The notes under the pieces were generated by a model. The model was not told the DNA's origin. It did not search any database and saw only the letters and a program-made list of their open reading frames with translations. Both the position numbers and the translations under genes were made by a program. From contig NZ_CP047593.1 of NCBI RefSeq assembly GCF_009905215.1, positions 1,492,900-1,556,899 of the forward strand: a DNA stretch of 64,000 bases, read 5' to 3'. Positions 33,891 through 40,588 of this stretch are shown here, piece after piece. How positions within the stretch are numbered: the first letter of the stretch is position 1; every line of letters starts with the position of its first letter. The stretch is from Tichowtungia aerotolerans. GTDB lineage: Bacteria > Verrucomicrobiota > Kiritimatiellia > Kiritimatiellales > Tichowtungiaceae.

Positions 33891-35948
33891 TTACTTTTTC
33901 TTTCCCGCTTCTGTAAGCTGAAAGTTTTTCAGGAATGCATTGCTGTTGAGGTTGCCAAGATGAATTTTCAGGCAGGCGGGATCATTCGGGTCGATCTCTT
34001 TGGTCTTGAATGAATACTGCAGCGTCGTCCATTCCGCGCCCGGAGTCTCTGAGCGCATCAGTCCGTAGTGCGGGGCTTTGTAGTCAATGCTGTGGACGAC
34101 GGATACTTTGATGTCGCCGCCGTTATCAGCATCCGTGCGCATGTCAAACTGAAGCAGGTATTTGGTGTCGGACTCCAGTTTCAGATCCGGCTGCTGCAGG
34201 GTCCGGTGATACGGCTGTTTGCCGGCCTCGTTTATTTCCAGTTTCAGTGTGCCGTCCGCTTCAATGACGGCGGTGGCCGGTGCTTTTTGATCCTGTAGTT
34301 TCCACGGGGCCAGTGCGCCTGAAGCAAAGCCGGGATTCAACAGCAGGTTATTGCCGGACTCTACCGGTTGCTTTGCCTGTTTTTTCGCCGGAGCCGGCTT
34401 GGGTTTGGATTCAACTTGATCCTTCTGCTGTTTGTACGCGGCGGCAATGGTCTGCATCCGGTTGATCTCCCGCACGTATTCCGGATTGTCGATCAGGTTG
34501 CGCTGTTCCAGCGGATCGGCTTTGTAATCATAAAACTCCCGGGCAATCACTTCGCCGGACGGTTTGCCGGCATAAAAATCACCATCAACCCATTCGATGT
34601 AGCGGTAGCGGCTGTCGCGCCATGCGTAGCCCATAATTTCCCCGTGGCCGCCGACGTGGCGCGGGAACTGGCTGACCGCCGCGTCCTTCACCATTGCGGA
34701 CGGATCTTCCAGTATGCGCACCAGGCTGTCGCCTTCGAGCACCTCGGGAACCGGCAGGCCGGCCAGCTCACAGAGAGTGGGGTAGACGTCGACAAATTCC
34801 GCGACCGACATGCTTTGCTGTCCCTTCGGTTTGCGCAGGTCGGCAATAATCAGCGGGACGTGGGTAGCCTGCTCATAGTTGGTATGCTTGCACCACATGC
34901 CGTGGTCGCCGAGGTGCCATCCGTGATCGCCCCAAAGCACCACAATCGTGTTGTCCGCTTCGCCGGACTGTTCCAGTGCATCGAGCAGGCGGCCGACCTG
35001 GGCGTCGGTATACGACACGCAGGCATAGTATCCGTGAATCAGCGTAATCTGCATATCCTCGGGAATCGGGCCGCCATCGCCGATCGGCGGAATGTCGCTG
35101 TACGACCCGTTGCGCAGTTCCCAGCCCGGCTGCCAGTGGAAATCCGGAGCGCCTTCCGGCCTCTCTTTCACTTCTGCCAGATGGAACTGACTGCGTTTGT
35201 ACAGATCGGCATATTTTTTCGGCGCCACAAACGGCAGGTGCGGCTTCTTAAAACCGACCGCGATAAAAAACGGCTCGTCTTTCGGGGCGAGTTCGTTGAG
35301 CAGGGCAATACCGGTATCCGCAATGCGGCCGTCGGCATAGGCGTTGTCCGGCACATCCTGATCGATCTCTACCGGCGGCGTGCCGCCCAGTCTTTTCTTC
35401 AGAGCGCCGTCCTTCCCAATGCCTTTTTCTTTCAGTGCGCGGACCTTGGCTACGAACTCCGGATTCACACAGCCGAATTCTTCATCCGGATTATCGCCAA
35501 ACTGCACATAGGGGCGGCTCCACGACGCGGGATCGTTTGCGTTGCGGCTGTCCACGCTGCGCGGGTCATAAATTTTGCCGGTGCCGACCGCCGTGTAGCC
35601 GTTTTCCTTGAGATACTGAGGAAGCGTCACCACGTCGGGCAGAATATCGCGGATGCGGGTTTTCAGATCCCACACCTTGGTCGTGTCGGGGCGCAGGCCG
35701 GTCAGCAGACTCGCGCGGCTCGGGCCGCAGACCGCCTGCTGGCAGTGTGCATTCAGAAACACGGTTCCCTGAGCGGCCAGACGGTCAATGTTCGGGCTTT
35801 TGACAAGCTCATCGCCGTAGCAGCCGAGAATCGGCTTCAGGTCATCGACGGCGATGAAAAGGATGTTGGGTTTTTCTTCCGCTGCAATGGATGCTCCGCT
35901 CGCTGCGAGTCCGGCCAAAGCGCCCAGTAAAAACAGATTCGACTTCAT
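33891..35948 (-). CDS. Secreted sulfatase (iduronate-2-sulfatase-like) with C-terminal binding domain
   Basis: The 685-residue protein has a signal peptide (MKSNLFLLGALAGLAASGASIAA). The sulfatase domain has metal-binding D35/D36 (AVDDLKPILGCYG), the formylglycine cysteine C74 in CGPSRASLLTG, and LWGDHGWHLGDHGMWCKHT. After a Lys/Pro-rich linker (about 515-535), residues about 540-680 form a CBM4/9- or CBM16-like domain (NLLLNPGFASGALAPW). AAGGAG precedes the ATG. It is closely related to the sulfatase at 37634. A TTCGCTTTATCA motif lies about 90 bp upstream of the start. Confidence 0.92.
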   Translation of the reverse strand: MKSNLFLLGALAGLAASGASIAAEEKPNILFIAVDDLKPILGCYGDELVKSPNIDRLAAQGTVFLNAHCQQAVCGPSRASLLTGLRPDTTKVWDLKTRIRDILPDVVTLPQYLKENGYTAVGTGKIYDPRSVDSRNANDPASWSRPYVQFGDNPDEEFGCVNPEFVAKVRALKEKGIGKDGALKKRLGGTPPVEIDQDVPDNAYADGRIADTGIALLNELAPKDEPFFIAVGFKKPHLPFVAPKKYADLYKRSQFHLAEVKERPEGAPDFHWQPGWELRNGSYSDIPPIGDGGPIPEDMQITLIHGYYACVSYTDAQVGRLLDALEQSGEADNTIVVLWGDHGWHLGDHGMWCKHTNYEQATHVPLIIADLRKPKGQQSMSVAEFVDVYPTLCELAGLPVPEVLEGDSLVRILEDPSAMVKDAAVSQFPRHVGGHGEIMGYAWRDSRYRYIEWVDGDFYAGKPSGEVIAREFYDYKADPLEQRNLIDNPEYVREINRMQTIAAAYKQQKDQVESKPKPAPAKKQAKQPVESGNNLLLNPGFASGALAPWKLQDQKAPATAVIEADGTLKLEINEAGKQPYHRTLQQPDLKLESDTKYLLQFDMRTDADNGGDIKVSVVHSIDYKAPHYGLMRSETPGAEWTTLQYSFKTKEIDPNDPACLKIHLGNLNSNAFLKNFQLTEAGKKK

Positions 35949-36037
35949 AAAAAGACTCCTTTGATCTGAAACTGATTATTCTTCAATCAATCTCGACTCG
36001 CAAGGCATCTTCTCACTGATTTGTTTTTTATTATCGG

Positions 36038-36049
36038 TGATAAAGCGAA
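36038..36049 (-). promoter_or_regulatory. TTCGCTTTATCA operator-like motif
   Basis: It lies about 90 bp upstream of the sulfatase start at 35948. The identical 12-mer lies upstream of the sulfatase at 39100. Confidence 0.45.
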
Positions 36050-36098
36050 CGGATGGGGAGTGGATGGGTGGAATTGTGGATTGCTGGATGAATGGGGG

Positions 36099-36135
36099 TT
36101 CCAAGCATTGGAAAAATTTCTTCCAATCATCGGAA
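36099..36135. repeat. TTCCAANNNTTGGAA copies (36099-36113 perfect, 36121-36135 one mismatch)
   Basis: Both are intergenic. A third, one-mismatch copy is at 36235-36249. Confidence 0.85.
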
Positions 36136-36309
36136 AACGTTCACGCAGAGGCGCTGAGGTCGCAGAGATTTTTTAACCATGTCGGCTCCCTATTTGCGGA
36201 CTTCGCGTCTTTGCGTGGGAAAATGGTATTTTGTTTCCAAAGTTCGGAAGACTGCGACCTTTGACCTTATCTGTCTTGTGGAAATGGGCAGATTTGATAG
36301 GCTCCAGCC

Positions 36310-36516
36310 ATGAGCATTGCCGAACTTAAATCAATGTCCCGCGACGAGCAGCTTCTTGCGATGGAGATTCTGTGGGAAGAGCTGAGCCGTGAGGATCAGC
36401 AGGTTGAGTCGCCCGCATGGCATAAAGAAGTGCTGGATGAACGGCAGTCCATGGTTGCTGAGGACTCTGCAAGCTACCTGACGATGGATGAGCTGAAGAA
36501 AAGGCTTCGCCCATGA
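36310..36516 (+). CDS. Addiction-module antitoxin (PF09720-like)
   Basis: The 68-residue helical acidic protein has the pattern of addiction-module component proteins: MSIAELKSMSRDEQLLAMEILWEEL, then PAWHKEVLDERQ. Such antitoxins neutralise the RelE/ParE-type toxin of the next gene and usually repress their own operon. It overlaps that gene by ATGA. The pair lies on the plus strand inside a minus-strand sulfatase locus and is flanked on both sides by repeats, which suggests separate acquisition. Confidence 0.85.
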   Translation: MSIAELKSMSRDEQLLAMEILWEELSREDQQVESPAWHKEVLDERQSMVAEDSASYLTMDELKKRLRP

Positions 36517-36818
36517 TGGCTGAGTGGGTTCTGGTACTCGAACAGGCCGCCGTTGATCTTGAGAACGGCCGCGATTTTTATGAAAAACAGCTCCCCGGTC
36601 TGGGGGATTATTTTACGGATTCACTGATTGCGGATATTGAATCGCTTCAGCTGTCGGCCGGGATTCATGCCATTCATTACGGTGCCCATCGCATGCTGGC
36701 CAAGCGTTTTCCGTTTGCAATTTACTATAATCTGAAGGACGGAACCGCCTGTGTGATTGCTGTTCTTGACGTCCGTCGAGACCCAACCTGGCTGCATGGC
36801 CAAATGAAAAACCGCTGA
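36513..36818 (+). CDS. RelE/ParE-family toxin
   Basis: The 101-residue protein has the RelE/ParE layout: N-terminal helices (AAVDLENGRDFYEKQLPGLGDYF), then the beta-sheet with MLAKRFPFAIYYNLKDG and VIAVLDVRRDPTW. Family toxins either cut mRNA at the ribosome or poison gyrase; sequence alone does not decide which. It is coupled to the antitoxin upstream. Confidence 0.87.
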   Translation: MMAEWVLVLEQAAVDLENGRDFYEKQLPGLGDYFTDSLIADIESLQLSAGIHAIHYGAHRMLAKRFPFAIYYNLKDGTACVIAVLDVRRDPTWLHGQMKNR

Positions 36819-37032
36819 GGTTTAGAGCAAGCATTTGGACATTTTGACTGAATTATTTAGCCGCAAAAGATCGCAAGAAACGCAAAAAAATCCAGTGCGG
36901 GATAGAATTTAAAACGCGAATCTCGCTAATTTACGCGGATGAATTCTGTAGGGCGGGGGACGAGACTCCGCCGAGATACCCCACAAGTGTGGCGATAGAT
37001 AATTTTACCGTTGGGAAAATGATGTTCTGTAG

Positions 37033-37065
37033 CCGCCCGCGATGTGGGCGGTTCTTAGTTTTTTT
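37033..37065 (+). terminator. Probable terminator downstream of the toxin-antitoxin pair
   Basis: CCGCCC/GGGCGG stem with a 7-base loop, followed after TTCTTAG by seven T. Confidence 0.55.
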
Positions 37066-37298
37066 GACGGGATCACCAGCCGTCGCCAAAGGCTGATGTA
37101 CAGGGTCGGGGGTGGAAAACTGCGACTTTAGACATTTCGACTTTCCGACTTTTAACGGGTTTCTCCCTGTCCGCCGTAGCCTTGGCGAAGGTGAAACCAC
37201 ATAGGAACATCCGAGAGGCTCCGAAGAGGGGATTGTTTAGCCACGAAAAACACGATAAATCACAAAAACAGATCGATTTTAACAGTTTTAACGACACC

Positions 37299-37373
37299 CT
37301 AATGCCTAATGCCTAATGCCTAATGCCTAATGCCTAATGCCTAATGCCTAATGCCCAATGCCTAATGCCTAAT
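37299..37373. repeat. Heptamer tandem repeat (CTAATGC, about 11 units)
   Basis: There are ten to eleven head-to-tail CTAATGC units, one changed to CCAATGC. There are no spacers, so it is not a CRISPR array. Confidence 0.95.
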
Positions 37374-37529
37374 CTAGTAATTTGTCGCTTCGCCTCTTCC
37401 GGCAAAGCTGAAAGCACTTCCGCCCGAGGGATCAGGTTCAGACCTTCGGAAAGCATCCTGTTGATCCTGTAAATCCTGTCAAAAAGCTCCGGATCTTGGG
37501 AAATACGGCAGAGATGCCGCGCCCACATT

Positions 37530-37544
37530 TTCCAACCATTGGAA
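37530..37544. repeat. Perfect TTCCAANNNTTGGAA palindrome
   Basis: The centre is CCA. It is intergenic and 7 bp from the structured repeat at 37552. Confidence 0.85.
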
Positions 37545-37551
37545 ACAGATT

Positions 37552-37606
37552 GGTGGAACCTGATCTACGAGCAGGTTCTGAACGCGCCCGGAGGTTGCGT
37601 TCCACC
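37552..37606. repeat. Structured repeat with outer stem and two inner hairpins
   Basis: GGTGG/CCACC arms enclose AACCTG/CAGGTT and GAACGC/GCGTTC hairpins. It has the same plan as the element inside glycosidase B at 32227, without obvious sequence identity. Confidence 0.7.
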
Positions 37607-37633
37607 TTTTGCGTTCTCTGCGTTCTTTCGCGG

Positions 37634-39100
37634 TTAATTCTTCTCCAAAAACTCAGCCATTTTGGTTTTCAGGTCGCGGAGGATATCGCGGTATTCGGGG
37701 TTTTGGTGGAGGCTGGCGGTTTCGAACGGGTCGGCCTGATAGTCGTAGAGTTCAATGTTCTGGACGGCTCCGTTTTTGATCCATTCGACGTAGCGGTAGC
37801 GCGGGGTGCGCAGGGCGTAGCCCATAATTTTTCCGCGCGGAAACTGGCTGATGGAATAGTCTTTGATTGCTGAGGCTGGATCTTTGAGGGCCGGGACGAG
37901 GCTTTTGCCCTGAAGTCCTTCGGGCGCGGGGATGCCGGTGAGTTCACAGAGGGTGGGATAGACGTCGACGAATTCGCTCATGGTTTGCGCTTCGGCCGAG
38001 TCATAGCCCGGCGCAGAAATAATCAGTGGCGCTTTGGTGGCCTGTTCATAGTTGGTGTGTTTGCACCACCAGCCGTGGTCGCCGAGGTGCCAGCCGTGGT
38101 CGCCCCACAGGATGATGACGGTGTTGTCGGCCGCGCCGCTTTGGTCGAGCGCGTCGAGCAGGCGGCCGATCTGTGCGTCGGTGTAGGAGACGCAGGCGTG
38201 GTAAGCGTGGATGAGCTCGGCGTGGCGGTCGAGCGGCAGGGGGCCTTCGGACGGAATGCCGGAGTAACTGCGCAGCTCGCCCCAGGTATGGCCGGCGTAG
38301 CCGGGGGCGCCTTCGGGTTCGTGCTGAACCGGCGCGGGCTGGAACTGGCTGCGGTCGTAGAGGTCCCAGTATTTTTTCGGAGCGACGAAGGGCAGGTGCG
38401 GCTTGTGGAAACCGACGGTGACAAAAAACGGTTTCCGATGTTTGGAAAGTTCTTCGATCTGTCCGGCGGCCCAGACGGCCATGGCGCCGTCGGCGTAGGC
38501 GTCGTCGGGCACATCGATGCACTCGAACGGCGGGCGGGCGTTGAGTTCGACGAGCCGGTCTTTGCGTTTTTTCCAGCCTTTGACGCCTTCACTTTCGACC
38601 TGTGCAAAGGCGTCGTTAACGGTTTTGCCCTGATATTGCAGGTCGGCGGGAACGGGCCAGCCGTCGGCGTAAGTGAGGTGCTCGTCGTGCATGAAGGGAA
38701 CGGACCACGAAGGCGGATCTTCATTGCGCGAGCCGTGCATGACTTTGCCGCAGCCGAGGGTTTCGTAGCCGTGTTCTTTGAAAACCTGCTGCATGGTTTT
38801 TGCGTCGGGCAGGTGAACGCGCAGGTCGGTTTTAAGATCGGTGACGCCGGTTGTGTCGGGGCGCAGACCGGTGAACATGCTCATGCGCGAAGGAGCGCAG
38901 ACGGCCTGCTGGCAGTAGTTGTTGAGAAAGACGGTGCCGCGCGCGGCAAGCCGGTCGATGTTCGGTGTTTGAATGGTTTCGTCGCCATAGCAGCCGAGCA
39001 TCGGTTTGAGGTCGTCCACCGTGATGAACAGTACGTTCGGCTGTTCAGCGGCAAGTGCCGCCGCAGCAACCAGAGTTCCGGCAAGTGTTTTTATGATCAT
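37634..39100 (-). CDS. Secreted sulfatase (iduronate-2-sulfatase-like)
   Basis: The 488-residue protein has a signal peptide (MIIKTLAGTLVAAAALAA). Metal-binding D29/D30 lie in TVDDLKPMLGCYG, the formylglycine cysteine C68 in CAPSRMSMFTG, and LWGDHGWHLGDHGWWCKHT follows. It is a paralogue of the protein at 33891 without the extra binding domain. One degenerate TTCCAANNNTTGGAA copy at 38433-38447 encodes SKHRK. A TTCGCTTTATCA motif lies upstream at 39170-39181. Confidence 0.92.
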   Translation of the reverse strand: MIIKTLAGTLVAAAALAAEQPNVLFITVDDLKPMLGCYGDETIQTPNIDRLAARGTVFLNNYCQQAVCAPSRMSMFTGLRPDTTGVTDLKTDLRVHLPDAKTMQQVFKEHGYETLGCGKVMHGSRNEDPPSWSVPFMHDEHLTYADGWPVPADLQYQGKTVNDAFAQVESEGVKGWKKRKDRLVELNARPPFECIDVPDDAYADGAMAVWAAGQIEELSKHRKPFFVTVGFHKPHLPFVAPKKYWDLYDRSQFQPAPVQHEPEGAPGYAGHTWGELRSYSGIPSEGPLPLDRHAELIHAYHACVSYTDAQIGRLLDALDQSGAADNTVIILWGDHGWHLGDHGWWCKHTNYEQATKAPLIISAPGYDSAEAQTMSEFVDVYPTLCELTGIPAPEGLQGKSLVPALKDPASAIKDYSISQFPRGKIMGYALRTPRYRYVEWIKNGAVQNIELYDYQADPFETASLHQNPEYRDILRDLKTKMAEFLEKN

Positions 39101-39169
39101 GCGGTTATGATTTCGAAGGGAACAAAATCATTCAAGGCTGTACCGCACTGATTCGGGGCGGGGTTCTGC

Positions 39170-39181
39170 TGATAAAGCGAA
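39170..39181 (-). promoter_or_regulatory. TTCGCTTTATCA operator-like motif
   Basis: It lies 70 bp upstream of the sulfatase start at 39100 and is identical to the motif at 36038-36049. Confidence 0.45.
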
Positions 39182-39316
39182 CTATCAGATCTCGTTCAGA
39201 ACCTTTGGTGTTGAACGAGTCAAACGTCGAAAAGTCGCAGGACGAAAGTCTGTTTCTTTTGACCGTAGACCTTCAGACTTTGGACCATTGCAAAGCCGGA
39301 TGCTTTGCAAATTCCT

Positions 39317-40462
39317 CTATTTGTTGGGCGTGTAGCGGTTGCGGTAGGCGCGGGGCGACATGCCGGTTTCGCGGTTGAAGGCGAAGCTGAGGTTGGAGCT
39401 GTTGGAGTAGCCGCAGTCCCATGCGATGGAAGAGATTTTGTCGTCGGTTTCGACGAGCAGCCGCTTGGCTTCGTCGAGCCGGATGCGGCGCAGTTCGGTG
39501 GCCGGAGAGGCGCCGAGGTGTTTGAGGAATGCTTTTTCCATGCCGCGTTTGGACATGCCGGCGGCTTCGCCGATGTCGTCGAGGGTGATCGGTTCGTTGA
39601 AGTGCTCTTTGATGTATTTGAGGGCGGTGACGACGGACGGGTGTGCAATGGCCAGCGCGTCGGTGCTCTGGCGCAGGATGACTTCTTTGGGTTCGATGAG
39701 CACCGGCGGTGCGTCGTTGGTAATTTCGCCTTTCATGAGGCGGTCGAGCTGCTGGGCGGCGCCGTACCCCATTTTTTCGAGGTTGGTGTTGATGCTGGAG
39801 AGCGGCACGGCGAGGCAGTCGCACAGCAGTTCGATATCGTCGACGCCGAGCACGGAGATTTCTTCGGGCACATGGATGCCTTTACGCGAGCAGATTTCGA
39901 TGAGTGTGGCGCCGAGGTTGTCCTGCCCGGTGAAAACGGCAAGCGGGCGGGGGAGTTTTTCGAGTTGGTGATAGATCCGTTCTTGATGCTGTTCCCATTT
40001 GCCGAGCAGGCGATCGGGTGACTGATGAATTTCGTACACGTTTTCTTTGGGGACGCCGGCGTTTTCCAAGGCCTGGAAAAATGCTTTTTTGCGCAGGGTG
40101 TTTACCTGTACGGCGGGCCAGCTGTAGTAGGCAAAATGTTTGAAGCCGCGGTCGATGAAATGGCGGGCGGCCATTTTGCCGACAGCATTGTCGTCGACGG
40201 TGACGCGCGGGGTCGGGGAGGCCATGTTCTGAATGGTGACGTCGACTTTGGGCATGTTCAGGTCGTCGATAAATTTACAGAGCGGTTTACCGTAGCAGGT
40301 GATGGCGCCATCGGCGGGCCATCCGTGCGGAACAAAATGGCCGGAAAAGAGGTAGGGGGAGAGGTGCCACTGGTGTTCGGTGGCGTAGCGGACGATGCCT
40401 TTGAAGACGCGGCGGTCGTACCAGTGGAAGGCGAGGAGAATCGTGACGGGTTTTTTGTCCAT
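39317..40462 (-). CDS. XylR-type regulator (periplasmic-binding-like domain plus AraC DNA-binding domain)
   Basis: The 381-residue protein has a LacI/PBP-like sugar-binding domain (about 1-265: RVTVDDNAVGKMAARHFIDRGF, then VFTGQDNLGATL and VLGVDDIELLCDCLAVPLSS) and a C-terminal AraC domain with two helix-turn-helix motifs (about 280-378: LDDIGEAAGMSKRGMEKAF and ISSIAWDCGYSNSSNLSFAF). XylR of E. coli has this architecture and binds D-xylose. It is the natural candidate to control the xylanase and sulfatase genes of this locus. It is divergent from the sulfatase at 40589. A degenerate TTCCAANNNTTGGAA copy at 40064-40078 encodes FQALE. Confidence 0.92.
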   Translation of the reverse strand: MDKKPVTILLAFHWYDRRVFKGIVRYATEHQWHLSPYLFSGHFVPHGWPADGAITCYGKPLCKFIDDLNMPKVDVTIQNMASPTPRVTVDDNAVGKMAARHFIDRGFKHFAYYSWPAVQVNTLRKKAFFQALENAGVPKENVYEIHQSPDRLLGKWEQHQERIYHQLEKLPRPLAVFTGQDNLGATLIEICSRKGIHVPEEISVLGVDDIELLCDCLAVPLSSINTNLEKMGYGAAQQLDRLMKGEITNDAPPVLIEPKEVILRQSTDALAIAHPSVVTALKYIKEHFNEPITLDDIGEAAGMSKRGMEKAFLKHLGASPATELRRIRLDEAKRLLVETDDKISSIAWDCGYSNSSNLSFAFNRETGMSPRAYRNRYTPNK

Positions 40463-40484
40463 GGAGCTGTAAATAGGTCTGGAA

Positions 40485-40496
40485 GTTCATTTTGTC
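40485..40496 (+). promoter_or_regulatory. TTCATTTTGTCA, weak relative of the TTCGCTTTATCA motif
   Basis: It lies between the divergent XylR-type and sulfatase genes and matches 9 of 12 positions. It may be an autoregulatory site. Confidence 0.25.
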
Positions 40497-40588
40497 AATG
40501 GCAGAGGCGTTAAAATCAGTGATATAATGAATTCGTGTTGGCTGAGTTGTGTTGCATAGTGTACGCGTGAAATGAAAGGAATCTTCTG

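Larger units (their letters stand above)
35949..36309. other. Intergenic region with promoter motif and phrase-like repeats
   Basis: This holds the minus-strand promoter region of the sulfatase (motif at 36038-36049), a GGAATTGTGGATTGCTGG phrase (about 36070-36087), a perfect and two near copies of TTCCAANNNTTGGAA, and CACGCAGAGGCGCTGAGG and CTTCGCGTCTTTGCGTGG phrases (36138-36220). No gene is visible in it. Confidence 0.7.
36819..37633. other. Gene-free repeat island (815 bp)
   Basis: No credible gene was seen. From left to right it holds a CCGCAAAAGATCGCAAG phrase (36860-36876), a CGCGAATCTCGC phrase (about 36913), a CCGCCC/GGGCGG hairpin with a T-run (37033-37065), TTTCGACTTTCCGACTTTT (near 37133), a GCCGTAGCCTTGGCGAAGG phrase (near 37174), CCACGAAAAACACGATAAATC (near 37240), a heptamer array (37299-37373), GATCCTGTAAATCCTGTC (near 37454), a perfect TTCCAANNNTTGGAA, a structured repeat (37552-37606) and a TGCGTTCTCTGCGTTC phrase. 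It looks like a collection point for dispersed repeats. Confidence 0.75.

Noticed and set aside
34368-35930. Plus-strand open frame of 520 codons opposite a sulfatase
   Set aside because: It is antisense to a clear sulfatase with signal peptide and active-site motif and has no recognisable domain; it results from codon bias. The same applies to the frames at 4753-6102, 29754-31133, 37985-39151, 61865-63184 and 21597-22655.
37299-37373. Possible CRISPR array
   Set aside because: The units are 7 bp, head to tail and without spacers, and no cas genes are near.
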